Below, in pieces: positions 53,248-63,829 of a stretch of 64,000 nt of DNA. Numbering within the stretch: position 1 is the first letter of the stretch; each line of letters begins with the position of its first letter. The notes beneath the pieces are model-generated. The model did not search any database, was not told where the DNA came from, and saw nothing but the letters and a program-made list of their open reading frames with translations. The position numbers and the translations under genes were made by a program. This stretch comes from Flavobacterium coralii (GTDB lineage Bacteria; Bacteroidota; Bacteroidia; Flavobacteriales; Flavobacteriaceae): contig NZ_JAHDIU010000013.1 of NCBI RefSeq assembly GCF_019891545.1, positions 28,829-92,828 on the forward strand. Reading direction: 5' to 3'.

Positions 53248-56200
53248 TTAGTTCATCATAATCTTTTTAGTGATCACCTGGCGGTTTTCCATAGTAATTA
53301 CCACTATAGCTACCTGCTGTTTCATGGCGATTGCTGCAGCAAAATCTGTGCTGTCTATATTGTTTTGGGTATATACTGTTTTACCTGTAAGGTCGTATAT
53401 AGTTACTGTCGCTATAGTTCCTGGAGCGTTTATTGTAACCTCTCCGTTATTTTGATATACTACAATGTCTTTATCAGCTATAACGTGTGTATCATTACCT
53501 AATGCCTGAGTTGAGTATATGATTTCGAAACGGTCTTCAAAAGTACCTGCTTCAGAACTAAAGTTATAGTCAGAATTACTCAGGTTGTGTGTCACATCCA
53601 TAAGCTTATCTACCACAAATATTTCCTGGCCATTAGCAAACAGGTTATCCATGTGGTCTATTGTAAGTTTAAATGTTCCTGCTATATTGCTTATAAAGCC
53701 TACTTTAATAGTATCTGTTACAGAGAATGCATCGCGAGATTGTATGCTTAGCTTATAAACATCTTCTTCGCCATTTGGTATAATTGTATAAAGGCTCACT
53801 GTACCATCAAGGAAAGAACGTCCGTCATAACCATTGTCATATACTTTTGTAGTGTAAGGAGAATAACCTACCAGTATCTGGCTGAACACTGTTTCGTCTT
53901 CAGTTACTACGTTTAACCAATAGCGGCTTGTAAGGCTTTCTTCTGCAGCTTCGTCAGCTTCCTGAGAGCGGAAGAAGTTATCATAGTTTACAACCTCGCG
54001 CATGTTGTTTTTAAATACCACATCAACACCTGCAAGCGCATTTACGAAGAAACCTTGTCCTGTGTTTAGTACACCATCTTCTATAATGTCAAACGGGTTG
54101 CCGATTAAATCATTACCGTTGTTGCCATTTATACCACCACCACCGGGAGCATTGTTAGCCACATATCCTGATTTTGTTATAGTAGCATAAGTAGATTTGG
54201 TAGGGTTGTTTGTTTTCCTCCACACCCAAAGCGTACCCTCTATATTATCAAGGTTGGCATTTATAAATTTCCTTACGTTGATTGGAGACGCATAAGGGTT
54301 GCCAATCATGTTAAAGCTGTACTGGCCTACATATTGCATTGGTACTCTTACATCACCGTTGTTTGGCGTACCGATAAACTCTCCTTCAAATATCTGTGGT
54401 ACTGTTGCAGAGAAATTATTAGGTACACGTATCAGGTAACCATGTCCTTTTTCAAACAATACGCTGTCCGGGTCAGGGTAAGATGTGTATATATTTAATT
54501 GTGTGTTTAGTGCATAGAAACGGTTCGGAACTGTCATTGGAGAGAAATCAAGCAGTGACTGTGTTCCTGTAACCGGAGAAGACCATACAGTATAGTCTAA
54601 GCGCTTAAGCCTTGAGCTGTTTCTTTTTATTGTTACAGTACCTGTGTTCTGTACATTTTCTATCTGTACAAGGTTACAGCTGCTTTCAAATGTAAGTGTA
54701 GCATCATCCTCAACAGATACAGCGTGTGTAACAACAGCATTTGCATTTTCTTCAAACAATACATTTGCGCCTTCAAGAACAAATATAGAGCAGGCATAAA
54801 GCGTTTCGTTTGTAAAAGTATAATCTGCCGCAAAAATAACATCTGTAAGCGCTGTAGGCTCTCCGCCAACCCATGTTTCACCATCCCAGGTTACAGAGTT
54901 GTCGCAGTAGATACCTGTTCCTGAACCGGCAACCGGCATTTGTGTCGCTCCAAATTCGTCCGCACCAATATCAGGTGTAGCAGTATTCCTTACCTGTCCG
55001 TCAATATCTTTGGTTACACCGGCAATTGGAGTACCTGCATTATCAAGTGCTGTATTGGCGTTAGCAAGGTGAAGGTCTGTGCCGGATATAAACTGAGGCA
55101 GCACGTTTAGCGAGTGTGCATCTTTATTATTGGCGTTTGCGCTGTTGTTGGTATTGTTAAGCGCACTTTGCCATGCTGAGAAAAGTGTTACGTAATCAGG
55201 GTTTTGTGGCCACGTAGGGTTTACATCGTGCTGATTGGCAATGTAACCAATTTTATCTGTAGAGAAATAGTTGTTGTAGTCAAGATGAGTAAACACGCTG
55301 TTAAGGTTATCAACGTCGTTATTTACAAATATGGCAGACCTTACAGTTGCTGTGTTTGTTTGTGTGTTTACAAAAATGTTATTGCGAACATCAAGCCCGG
55401 TTACATTGCTGTTTACATAAAGTGCTGCAGAAAAGTTTACCTGTGTGCTTGGCTGGTTTACAGTAAGCACAACACTGTTGTTGTAAATTTTGTAGCCTGA
55501 TCCCTGGTCTACTACTATACCGTAGCCATTGCTGTAGCCGCCGCCGTTACCGCTGGCTGTTACATCAAGTATAAAGTTATTGGCAACTGTTATATTACTG
55601 TTAGCGTAAGTAGAGCTAAGCACTATACCGGCAAATATCTGCGAATTGGTAATGTTCCTTACAAGGTCTCTCAGGTTGTTTCTTACAATAGAACCGTTTC
55701 TTGAGTTACCTGTAATGTTTATACCGCCCGCAGCAAGATCGGCTGCCGGTGTGTTACGGTACAGTTTGTAGATATAGTTCTCAGAAATTGTAAAGTTGTT
55801 TACGTTGTGTAGTTTTACAGGAAGTATTACGGATTCTGTATTGTTTTCGGCACCAAAATCATTTTTAGAGATGTTGATGTTTTGCGCTATGCTGCTGCTG
55901 CCGTTTACAAAAACCGCCTGTTTTACGTTCATAAAATCGTTACCGATAACATTCAGCGTATTGTTTTGTGCCTGTGCCTGCGCTACAGCTATTTCATTGC
56001 TGCCTGTTATTCCTGTGTCGCCTGAGTATATACCAAGAGAGTAGTTATCTCCGCTGTTTTTGTAAGTCTGCTTTATCTGAACATACTTTACAGTAATATT
56101 GTCAGAACCGTTAGAGCTGCTTGCACTTGCAATCCATATAACCGACCTGTCTGTGTAATCATTAGTAAGGTCTGTTGGGCCTGCAAAGCTTGAGTTTACT

Positions 56201-58008
56201 ATGAAAAGGTTTCTTGTTGTGCCGTTTGTAGTGTTGCTTCCGTCAAATACGATATTGTCGGCGCCGTTAAGCTTAAATACTGCAGGTACACCGGTATAGC
56301 TTCCGGTTACAGCATCACGAAATGCTTCTACACGCACATTAATTCCTGATTGAGGCTTAAATGTTACCGTATTTACAGCAGAGCTTCCTGAAAAGTTGTT
56401 AATGGTTATAGGGAAAACCTCACCTGATGCATTATTGTACAATACATCGCTAAGTATAAATGTTACAGGGCATGTTACACCATACTCGTTAAGATGGTTA
56501 ACAGCTTCTGTAATCGTGTCAAAGTCATTTTGTGGTCCTGTTCCTATTTTGTAAGTACCGCAAAGCGAACCTGTGGCATTTGGCTGTAGTACCGACATAT
56601 TTACAGTAGCTGTAGAAACAGAGTTGTAGGCTGTAGTAATCGTGTAGGTGAATGAATCATAGCCTGTGTAGCCATTATCCGGGTCGTAAGTAATGGTTTT
56701 GTCGCTGTTAACAATAGCAGTACCATGAGCAGGGTTACCAGAAACAACTACAGTAGTAATAGTACTGTTACCGGGGTTATCGTTAGCAAGTACGCTTAAA
56801 GTAATAGGTGTGTTTTTTGCTGTAGCAGCAGTATCATTAGCAGCAACGGCAGGCTGTACCGCAACAACAGTTACAGTTAGTGTGGCTGTAGCGGTTTTGT
56901 TATTGCTGTCGGTAATTTTATAGGTAATAGTATTTGTACCGGTAAAACTTGCGTTTGGAGTGTAAACAATGTTATTAGAGCCGTTTACGGTTGCAGTTCC
57001 GTTTGCAGGGCCTGATGTAATTTGTATGCTGTTTATAGTTCCGTCACCTGCTACATCATTACCAAGCACATTAACAGTAACCGGTATGTTTTGTCCTGTA
57101 GTGGCAGTATCGTTATTGGCGGTAGGCGCTGCAAATGCGTTTACAGTTACCGTAACAGTAGCTGTAGAGGTTGAGTTATCTGCTCCTGTTATTTTATACT
57201 GAAAGTTTGTAGTACCGGAGTAACCGTTATTTGGTGTGAAAGTAATGGTCTTGTTTGGTTGTACAGTAGCTGTACCATTAGCAGATTGTTGTTGTATAGT
57301 AACTGTTGAAACAGTAGTATTAGTAGCAGTATCGTTAGATAGCACATTAATATTAACTGCACTGTTTTCAGTAGTTGAAGCAGTATCCGGAGCAGCAGTT
57401 ACACCACCTGCTAAAGAAACGGTGCCAGTAATCACTGGGCCTTCTCCGTTTGTATTTGCAGGAAAGTTGCCATTTCCATCAATATGTGCAAGTATCCAAG
57501 GTTGAGCTAAATACCATTGGTTTGATGCATCATATACGTAAATCCTGATTTTTAAAGTAGTGTTCTCTACAGTAGTATTTGCAGGAAAAGAAATAGCATA
57601 GTCTGTATAAGAACCTAAAGTTGCATTAACAGTAGATAAGGTATTATATGTATTAAAATTGTCGGTTGAGTATCTTATTTGAAATTTTTTAAATGCATCT
57701 GAATTATTCCATCCTGTAAAATAACGAAACTTAAATTGAGATAGAGATATTTTATAGCCATTAACAGGGCTAACATTGAATTCTAAATATTTAGATGTAT
57801 TTATAGTGTTATCCCAGGGACTTGATTGAAAGCCATTCCAAGTATCAACGGTAAAATTCAAATTAGCTGCAATAATATTACCTGCGGTGATATTATTATT
57901 GTAAATGGTGGCAGTGGTAGATCCATTAACCCCTCTCCATCTAACAAGGTCAGTCTGGCTAAAGCAAAATAGGGGCAATAGCATTAGCAAAAGTAATGTT
58001 CTTTTCAT
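53248..58008 (-). CDS. Large T9SS-secreted surface protein (Ig-like repeats, beta-helix, type A sorting domain)
   Basis: A 1586-residue protein. The signal peptide is TLLLLMLLPLFCFSQ, followed by a jelly-roll-like N-terminal domain (to about 190). At least three Ig-like Big_9 repeats follow (each opening AxxDTAxT, with NxLxNDxxxN and YTPxxxFxG signatures, about 200-480), then a right-handed parallel beta-helix region rich in NNI/NNF turns (about 490-1000). The C-terminal 80 residues are a T9SS type A sorting domain (VTIYDLTGKTVY, KKIMMN end). It is exported and attached to the surface; an adhesin or polysaccharide-binding role is likely but unproved. Confidence 0.88.
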   Translation of the reverse strand: MKRTLLLLMLLPLFCFSQTDLVRWRGVNGSTTATIYNNNITAGNIIAANLNFTVDTWNGFQSSPWDNTINTSKYLEFNVSPVNGYKISLSQFKFRYFTGWNNSDAFKKFQIRYSTDNFNTYNTLSTVNATLGSYTDYAISFPANTTVENTTLKIRIYVYDASNQWYLAQPWILAHIDGNGNFPANTNGEGPVITGTVSLAGGVTAAPDTASTTENSAVNINVLSNDTATNTTVSTVTIQQQSANGTATVQPNKTITFTPNNGYSGTTNFQYKITGADNSTSTATVTVTVNAFAAPTANNDTATTGQNIPVTVNVLGNDVAGDGTINSIQITSGPANGTATVNGSNNIVYTPNASFTGTNTITYKITDSNNKTATATLTVTVVAVQPAVAANDTAATAKNTPITLSVLANDNPGNSTITTVVVSGNPAHGTAIVNSDKTITYDPDNGYTGYDSFTYTITTAYNSVSTATVNMSVLQPNATGSLCGTYKIGTGPQNDFDTITEAVNHLNEYGVTCPVTFILSDVLYNNASGEVFPITINNFSGSSAVNTVTFKPQSGINVRVEAFRDAVTGSYTGVPAVFKLNGADNIVFDGSNTTNGTTRNLFIVNSSFAGPTDLTNDYTDRSVIWIASASSSNGSDNITVKYVQIKQTYKNSGDNYSLGIYSGDTGITGSNEIAVAQAQAQNNTLNVIGNDFMNVKQAVFVNGSSSIAQNINISKNDFGAENNTESVILPVKLHNVNNFTISENYIYKLYRNTPAADLAAGGINITGNSRNGSIVRNNLRDLVRNITNSQIFAGIVLSSTYANSNITVANNFILDVTASGNGGGYSNGYGIVVDQGSGYKIYNNSVVLTVNQPSTQVNFSAALYVNSNVTGLDVRNNIFVNTQTNTATVRSAIFVNNDVDNLNSVFTHLDYNNYFSTDKIGYIANQHDVNPTWPQNPDYVTLFSAWQSALNNTNNSANANNKDAHSLNVLPQFISGTDLHLANANTALDNAGTPIAGVTKDIDGQVRNTATPDIGADEFGATQMPVAGSGTGIYCDNSVTWDGETWVGGEPTALTDVIFAADYTFTNETLYACSIFVLEGANVLFEENANAVVTHAVSVEDDATLTFESSCNLVQIENVQNTGTVTIKRNSSRLKRLDYTVWSSPVTGTQSLLDFSPMTVPNRFYALNTQLNIYTSYPDPDSVLFEKGHGYLIRVPNNFSATVPQIFEGEFIGTPNNGDVRVPMQYVGQYSFNMIGNPYASPINVRKFINANLDNIEGTLWVWRKTNNPTKSTYATITKSGYVANNAPGGGGINGNNGNDLIGNPFDIIEDGVLNTGQGFFVNALAGVDVVFKNNMREVVNYDNFFRSQEADEAAEESLTSRYWLNVVTEDETVFSQILVGYSPYTTKVYDNGYDGRSFLDGTVSLYTIIPNGEEDVYKLSIQSRDAFSVTDTIKVGFISNIAGTFKLTIDHMDNLFANGQEIFVVDKLMDVTHNLSNSDYNFSSEAGTFEDRFEIIYSTQALGNDTHVIADKDIVVYQNNGEVTINAPGTIATVTIYDLTGKTVYTQNNIDSTDFAAAIAMKQQVAIVVITMENRQVITKKIMMN

Positions 58009-58068
58009 CTTAGTAATTAATTTTAAATTAGGTAGTTATGGGGGGCATAACTATTTTGGTTGCGGGTG

Positions 58069-58101
58069 CAAATTTATATTATATTTTTATTTTAACAAAA
58101 A
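58069..58101 (-). promoter_or_regulatory. Promoter of T9SS surface protein gene
   Basis: On the minus strand TTTTTG (58096-58101), 19 bases, then TAAATTTG (58069-58076): both elements of a Bacteroidota promoter, 61 bases before the ATG. The remaining AT-rich gap to 58444 holds no supported gene. Confidence 0.65.
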
Positions 58102-58444
58102 CAACAAATGTTAAATTTTATCTTTTTATTAAGAAATATTTAACAATAGTTATTATTTAATTATTGATTATGATATTTATATTATAAATATGTCTTTTTT
58201 ATTGCAACCTTTCAATGAGCCCTTCAATTCTGCCTTTAATTCATTGACAAAAATAGGTCAGTGTTGAGTTGCTGATGAAGAGTTGTAATTCTATTAAATT
58301 ATTGTTAAATAGATTTTTCTTATCTATTCAGTGCAAATTTAAGTCAAAAGATGAAAATATTAAAATTTGTTAATAGACAAAGTATAGACAAGAACATTGC
58401 TTCCAGTTTCTATTATTTGAATATGAGTGAATTACGAATTGAAA

Positions 58445-60289
58445 CTATAAATTCAATAATAGCCTGTCGAATTCTTCGTCATCTGCAATTTCCATTTTCT
58501 TTTTAATGCGGTACTTTTTTGTAATTGCACTTTCGTGCGAAATCTGAAGTAATGAGGCAATTTCTTTATTACTCAGGTTTAGTTTAAGCAGCGAGCAAAA
58601 CTCCACATCATTCTTAGTCAGCCTGCCAAACCTGTCGGTAAGTTTCTTTTCAAAATCAGGATGCAGGCTGTTAAAGCGGGTTTCAAACTGTTTCCAGTAA
58701 TCCCTTTGCTTCAGCAGCAGTTGTAATTCCCTTTTTACATCGGTTAGCGCAACCTCATTGGTACTGCACTTTTTAATAATCGTGTTAATATGCGTTTGGT
58801 AATTGGCCATTTGCAGCGTCGTAGCAGTCAGCTCGCGTTGTTTTTCCTCTATGGTTTGCTTTTGGGCGCTAACAAGCTGTTGTTCATATTCGTGCTGCTG
58901 CTTAATGAGTTTGTTTTCAGCCTCGGTATTTTTAAGCTGCTCCTTTTGCAGTTTCGTTTTGAGCCAGTAACTTCTTAACACAAATAAAATTATACTTATC
59001 AGGGCAATGCTGCCTAATATATAGATAAGCATCAGCATCTGCTCATTGTCAATTTTTTGCTCCAGGGCTTTGTTGTTTGCTTCAAGGGCAAGGTTTTTCT
59101 CCCTTTGCAGCTCTGTCTGGAATTTTGCCTGTATTTCCTGCACGGCAGCCTGTGCTTCAGATGCCGAAATGGAGTCTTTTATAGCAATAGTATTACGGTA
59201 TTCTGCAATAGCCTTATCCGGTTTTCCTGTGTGGCTGTAGGTATCGGCTATTGCTTTTACATATACCATCCTGTCATGTATATTACTGTAGATTGTTTTT
59301 CGGTAGGGCTCGGCTTCTGCAATTATACCAAGTGCTTTCCCGTACATACCGTTTTCATTGAGCAGGTCTATGTATTCTCCGCCAATGCGTAATATTCTTG
59401 TTGATTTCGTCTCCGTAAGGTAATCGAAAGCCTTTTGATAGGATGCTATAGCCTTATCAGTCTGGCCTTCAATCTTTTCAATATTACCTATTTTAGAGTA
59501 GGTGATACCTATAAGCTCTTTGTCGCCAAACCTTTCAAGCCCTTGTACTGCTTCCTGTAACGATTGCTTTGCCTTATCATATTGTTCAAGCCTTATGTGT
59601 GCCTCACCTAAGTTAATAAGGGTAAGATAGTAGTTCTTTTCCATGCCTATCTCCTTAAACTCTGCAAGTGTTTCTTTATAAAGGTCTATGGCAAATTTAA
59701 AGTTCTCCATCCCCAGGTAGGTATTAGCGAGCTTTTGCTTTATTGCCGCCAATTGCTGGGTGTTGTTTTCCGCCTTTAGTATCTTAATGGCTTTGAGCAG
59801 GTAATCTACAGATTTGTCATACTCAACCATATAATTATAGTTAGATGCCAGTTCGCCGTAAGCCATTGCAATGCCAACCTTATTGTTGTCCTTGCGGCTT
59901 ACTTTAAGCGCCTCATTAAGATACTTGATAGATGTTTTATAATCACCTTTATTCCTGTAGCCTATAGAAAGGTTCATAAGGCTGCGAAGCCTATTCTTAG
60001 GATAATCATCTATATACGACAATGATTTCTTAAAATAATAGACAGATGAATCGGCATTGCCTGTCATACCAAAGTACAGGCCGTAAAGGTTATATGTGTT
60101 ACCCAGTATGGTGTCGTGTAGTTTACCTTTCTGCGAAAGTGTAGTTTTAATTATGGCAAGTGCACTATCCGGCGACGTATAAACCAGCTTGCGTGTTTCA
60201 GCCTCAGCTTCTTTAAAGTCATATCCGTTTTTTTGCGCTGTTGCAATCAGTGGTATAAAAAGCAGTAGTGCGTATAAAAATTTTGCCAT
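58445..60289 (-). CDS. TPR-repeat membrane regulator with LuxR-like helix-turn-helix
   Basis: A 614-residue protein: signal/anchor (LYALLLFIPLIATAQ), about eight TPR repeats in the periplasm (residues 60-380), a TM helix (LMLIYILGSIALISIILFVL, about 420-440), a coiled coil (KLQKEQLKNTEAENKLIKQQ) and a C-terminal helix-turn-helix (NLSNKEIASLLQISHESAIT). This Bacteroidota architecture links a periplasmic sensor to DNA or regulator binding. It lies next to the T9SS surface gene in the same direction, but a 436-base gap and a separate promoter argue against one operon. Confidence 0.8.
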   Translation of the reverse strand: MAKFLYALLLFIPLIATAQKNGYDFKEAEAETRKLVYTSPDSALAIIKTTLSQKGKLHDTILGNTYNLYGLYFGMTGNADSSVYYFKKSLSYIDDYPKNRLRSLMNLSIGYRNKGDYKTSIKYLNEALKVSRKDNNKVGIAMAYGELASNYNYMVEYDKSVDYLLKAIKILKAENNTQQLAAIKQKLANTYLGMENFKFAIDLYKETLAEFKEIGMEKNYYLTLINLGEAHIRLEQYDKAKQSLQEAVQGLERFGDKELIGITYSKIGNIEKIEGQTDKAIASYQKAFDYLTETKSTRILRIGGEYIDLLNENGMYGKALGIIAEAEPYRKTIYSNIHDRMVYVKAIADTYSHTGKPDKAIAEYRNTIAIKDSISASEAQAAVQEIQAKFQTELQREKNLALEANNKALEQKIDNEQMLMLIYILGSIALISIILFVLRSYWLKTKLQKEQLKNTEAENKLIKQQHEYEQQLVSAQKQTIEEKQRELTATTLQMANYQTHINTIIKKCSTNEVALTDVKRELQLLLKQRDYWKQFETRFNSLHPDFEKKLTDRFGRLTKNDVEFCSLLKLNLSNKEIASLLQISHESAITKKYRIKKKMEIADDEEFDRLLLNL

Positions 60290-60361
60290 AGCGTTGCAGT
60301 AAGGTGAAAAGCTGTTGGAGGGTACTGCAATTTAACAAAATTTTATGAATTCATACTAACT

Positions 60362-60847
60362 TTAATCGTCATTTGCAAGGTTTTGTATAGCTTCATAAAT
60401 GAGATTGCTCTCATAACCTTTACGCATCAGAAAATCAAAGAGTTTCTTTTTCTTTTTAAGGATATTTTTCTCCCGTATGGTTTCCCACTGCTTAGCTGCA
60501 AGTGTATCGAAAGTTTCAAAATATTCTGCATCATCAATTTCTTTCAGGGCAATGTCGATATTGTAACGTGAGATATTGCGGGCTTTCAGTTCTCTTACAA
60601 TCCGTATCCGGCCCCAGTGTTTAATGCGGAACTTACCACGGGCAAAGCTTCGGGCAAAGCGCTCTTCGTTTAAAAAATTATGCTCAAGCAGATGCCCCAC
60701 AACAGCATCAACAGCCTGCGGAATCATATTCATGCTCCTCAGTTTCTTAATGACTTCTTCATGGCAGCGTTCCTGGTAAGCGCAAAACTGCTCCAGTTTA
60801 CGTTTTGCTTCTTCAACAGTATAGGTTTTGTGTGGGCTGCCCTGCAT
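60362..60847 (-). CDS. recX: Regulatory protein RecX
   Basis: A 161-residue protein made of RecX helical repeats: RKLEQFCAYQERCHEEVIKK, FLNEERFARSFARGKFRIKH, ISRYNIDIALKEI and KLFDFLMRKGYESNLIYEAI. RecX binds RecA and limits its filaments. The frame extends to a GTG at 60871, but that lies in the terminator of the preceding gene, so the ATG at 60847 is better. No recA is in the window. Confidence 0.88.
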   Translation of the reverse strand: MQGSPHKTYTVEEAKRKLEQFCAYQERCHEEVIKKLRSMNMIPQAVDAVVGHLLEHNFLNEERFARSFARGKFRIKHWGRIRIVRELKARNISRYNIDIALKEIDDAEYFETFDTLAAKQWETIREKNILKKKKKLFDFLMRKGYESNLIYEAIQNLANDD

Positions 60848-60865
60848 TATTTGCTTATTAAAAAA

Positions 60866-60884
60866 TCCCACCTATAAGAGTGGG
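60866..60884 (-). terminator. Terminator of cupin gene
   Basis: TCCCAC on the minus strand pairs with GTGGGA, followed by TTTTTT, directly before recX. It would limit readthrough into recX. Confidence 0.7.
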
Positions 60885-60895
60885 AGGTAATTGTG

Positions 60896-61768
60896 TTATA
60901 CCGGTATATTCAGCTTTTTGTGTGTGCGTACAACTGCCTGCTCATTCTTATAGTCTATCCAAGCCTGCCCTTTATATTTGCGCATAAAGTTATCGAAGTA
61001 TCGCATTACAAAAATGTTATAGGCTGCTTTAGAAAGGTTTGTCCATTTTCTGGGCAGTGAACGCAGGCTCATACTGAAGCCCGGTGTTTCATATTTCATA
61101 TAATGCCAGTAGCCTTCGGGCATATACAGCATTTCTCCATGTTTAAGGTTGGCAACAAGCCCCTGTGCATGTTTTAGTGCAGGCCATTTTTCAAAGTCGG
61201 GATTGTCAAAATCTATGTCTTCTCTTGAAATAAGGGCGTGAGGCACTTTATAGAGGTAGGGTGTCTGGTCGGGGTGAAATAATATGCAGCGCTTTTTACC
61301 ATGAAAATGAAAATGCAGTATGTTGCTGTAATCTATATCATAATGGATAAATACCTTCGAGTTTTCGCCGCCGAAAAATAACATGGGTAACTGCTTAACC
61401 AGGTTCAAACCCAGATCGGGCCACCTGAAATCATTTTGCAAAACAGGTACTTTCTTCATCAGGTTATACAAAAAAATGCGGTAGTTGGTAGGTTCCTTCT
61501 GAAGCAGGTCTATATACTCCGACATTTTCATCTGCGCATGTGCATCATTAAAGCCATCTTTATGCGAGACGGGCCTGTCGTCATAAAGCGGTACAACCTT
61601 ATCGCCTGCTATTTCCTTAATATAGTTAAGGCTCCACTTTTCATAAGCAGGCCAGTCTTGTGTTAGCTTTTCAATTACTACCGGCTTTTGCGGACGGACA
61701 TAGTTTTTAACGAAATCTTCTTTAGAGATTGTTTTTACCCTTTCTATCTCGGTTAAGTGTAATGGCAT
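60896..61768 (-). CDS. Cupin-like (JmjC/Cupin_8) oxygenase-fold protein
   Basis: A 290-residue protein of the cupin_8 group: FVKNYVRPQKPVVIEKLTQD opening, FIHYDIDYSNILHFHFHGKK with the HxD iron ligands, and GEMLYMPEGYWHYMKY with the distal His. The set suggests an Fe(II)/2-oxoglutarate hydroxylase; the target is unknown. It has terminators on both sides and is a single-gene unit. Confidence 0.82.
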   Translation of the reverse strand: MPLHLTEIERVKTISKEDFVKNYVRPQKPVVIEKLTQDWPAYEKWSLNYIKEIAGDKVVPLYDDRPVSHKDGFNDAHAQMKMSEYIDLLQKEPTNYRIFLYNLMKKVPVLQNDFRWPDLGLNLVKQLPMLFFGGENSKVFIHYDIDYSNILHFHFHGKKRCILFHPDQTPYLYKVPHALISREDIDFDNPDFEKWPALKHAQGLVANLKHGEMLYMPEGYWHYMKYETPGFSMSLRSLPRKWTNLSKAAYNIFVMRYFDNFMRKYKGQAWIDYKNEQAVVRTHKKLNIPV

Positions 61769-61880
61769 AACGTGCGGGTTGTATTACAACAAAATTAATA
61801 AAGCATTATCTAAATGTAAAATAAGCTGCGATAAATTTAAAAGTGCCATTTAAGCACAGGCATCCCTATGTTGCAAAAGT

Positions 61881-61910
61881 AAAAAAGCAGCCTTTATTAG
61901 CTGCTTTTTT
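61881..61910. terminator. Terminator of PorE-like gene
   Basis: AAAAAAGCAGC-CTTTATTA-GCTGCTTTTTT is symmetric, with A- and T-runs on each side. Confidence 0.8.
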
Positions 61911-61927
61911 AACAATATGTAAGTAAT

Positions 61928-63802
61928 TTATTCTACAATTAAAAACTCTGTACGTCGGTTTATGGCGTGTTGCTCTTCGGTACAGTTATCACCACAATTT
62001 ACTTTCGGCTGGGTTTCACCAAATCCTTTTCCGGTAATGCGCTCTTTGGCAATACCCTTAGATATAGCGTACTGCACTACAGCCCTTGCACGCTGGTCAG
62101 AAAGATTGAGGTTATATTCGTCAGATCCCCTGCTGTCGGTATGGGCATTAACCGCAATCTTAATTTCAGGTTTCTGCTTCATTGCCTCTACAAGCTTGTC
62201 AAGCTCAAATGCCGCTTCAGGGGTTATATTACTCTTATTGTATTCAAAATAGATAGTATTCAGCTGAACTTTGCCATCAACAATAAGGTTGGTTATTGGC
62301 TTAAGCTTTGCCATAACATCTACTTTGCCGCCGCGGGTTTTGCTGATGGTAAATAGGCTGGTTTCATAACCGTCAGCACTCGCTTTTAGCGAATATGCCC
62401 TGTCGCAGTCCACACTATAAACCAGTTTTCCGTTTTCGTCTGTTGTGCGCGTTTCTATAACATTCTGCTTATCATCAAGTATGGCAACCTTTGCAGATGG
62501 TATAACCTTGCCTGTATTAACATCGGTAACATTAACAAGCGCTTCTACACCGCAAATCGGTATGGCTAAATACATATTATCTTTATCTTTCCTGTTGCTG
62601 GAAAAGAAGCCTATGTTTTTCTCATAATTAAAGCTGAATGAAAAGTCATCCTGCGGTGAGTTTATTGGGGCACCCAGGTTAATAACTTCGCCATTATTGG
62701 CTATATCTACCATAAATATATCCAGGCCGCCAAAACCTTTGTGCCCGTTAGAGGAAAAATAAAGCTTGCCGTCGTCAGTAATAAACGGAAAAGTTTCTTT
62801 TCCTTCGGTGTTAATCTCTTTACCAAGATTCACAGGTTCGCCATACTTATTACCCCCTTTTACTTCCACCTTCCATATATCAGTATCGCCTACAGAGCCT
62901 TTTCTGTTAGAGGTAAAGTAAAGTGTTTTGCCATCTTTGCTTAAGGTTGGGTTGCCTGTGCTCCAGCTTGTGCCGTTAAATGGTACCGGTTTTACATTGC
63001 CCCATTTGCCGTCGGTTTTGGTGGCTACAAAAAGGTAAATAAGCCCCGTGCGCTGCTTTATATTGCTGTTATCTTTTTCAAATTCGCCGTTGGCGAAGCT
63101 CTCACTGGCAAAATACATGGTTTTACCGTCAGATGATATTGCTACAGGTCCGTCGTGCCACTTCGTGTTGATTTCAGATAATGCCTGCGGTTCGCTTATG
63201 CGGCCCGTCTGCTCATTATAGGTTGCTGTATAAATATCAAGGTAAGGCTCTTCGTTCCTGCCATAGGTACGGCGTGCGGTGTTGCGCGCACTGGTAAAAT
63301 ATAATGTATTATCATTAGCAAGCACAGCCCCGAAATCAGCATATTGCTTGTCATTAATGTCTAAAATACGCTCATCAAAAAGTTTGGTTTGGTTGCGCAG
63401 CTTGGGCAGGTAGTTAGGGTCTTGGTTGAATATCACGGCGCGTTGGTCTTTCGGGGCCAGCTTTGCAAATTGCTGCATCTGCTTGTTGGCTTCTTCATAC
63501 TGCCCTTCGGCCTTCAGCATTTGTGCATAGCGGTAGTAGGTCTCTGCATCCTGTTTAGATTCTACTGCTTTGGCATACCATTTTACAGCTTCTTTTGAAT
63601 TGAAAACATTATAATAGCTGTCGCCCAGTTGCTTATATACATAAGGGTCTTTGCCTTTTTTAGTTAGCTTAAGATATTCCTGCGCAGCCTCTATATACTC
63701 AAAGCGCCCGAAAAGCTTGTCGGCAGTTTCAGTTTCCTTGCTTTGAGCGGTAACCGCAAGCCCGGCAAAGAGCAAACTTAGCGTGAAACAAATTTTTTTC
63801 AT
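61928..63802 (-). CDS. OmpA-family protein with TPR and PD40 repeats (PorE-like)
   Basis: A 624-residue periplasmic/outer-membrane protein. It has a signal peptide (ICFTLSLLFAGLAVTAQ), TPR-like helices (about 25-120), beta-propeller PD40 repeats (LYFTSARNTARR, MYFASESFANGE, LYFTSNRKGSVGDTDIWKVE; about 150-400) and a carboxypeptidase-regulatory-like domain (about 420-500). A C-terminal OmpA peptidoglycan-binding domain follows (IAVNAHTDSRGSDEYNLNLS, QRARAVVQYAISKGI). The same order occurs in PorE of the type IX secretion system. It follows a PorP/SprF-type gene by 27 bases. Confidence 0.82.
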   Translation of the reverse strand: MKKICFTLSLLFAGLAVTAQSKETETADKLFGRFEYIEAAQEYLKLTKKGKDPYVYKQLGDSYYNVFNSKEAVKWYAKAVESKQDAETYYRYAQMLKAEGQYEEANKQMQQFAKLAPKDQRAVIFNQDPNYLPKLRNQTKLFDERILDINDKQYADFGAVLANDNTLYFTSARNTARRTYGRNEEPYLDIYTATYNEQTGRISEPQALSEINTKWHDGPVAISSDGKTMYFASESFANGEFEKDNSNIKQRTGLIYLFVATKTDGKWGNVKPVPFNGTSWSTGNPTLSKDGKTLYFTSNRKGSVGDTDIWKVEVKGGNKYGEPVNLGKEINTEGKETFPFITDDGKLYFSSNGHKGFGGLDIFMVDIANNGEVINLGAPINSPQDDFSFSFNYEKNIGFFSSNRKDKDNMYLAIPICGVEALVNVTDVNTGKVIPSAKVAILDDKQNVIETRTTDENGKLVYSVDCDRAYSLKASADGYETSLFTISKTRGGKVDVMAKLKPITNLIVDGKVQLNTIYFEYNKSNITPEAAFELDKLVEAMKQKPEIKIAVNAHTDSRGSDEYNLNLSDQRARAVVQYAISKGIAKERITGKGFGETQPKVNCGDNCTEEQHAINRRTEFLIVE

Positions 63803-63829
63803 TATTTGTGTTTGTTTTTGGTAGGTTTT

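Noticed and set aside
56600-57420. Repeat array in the T9SS gene considered as a CRISPR or DNA repeat
   Set aside because: The units encode Ig-like protein repeats and diverge at the DNA level, with no constant repeat and spacer lengths.
57236-57505. Val/Ala-rich frames antisense to the T9SS surface gene
   Set aside because: They mirror the Thr/Asn-rich repeats of the real protein.
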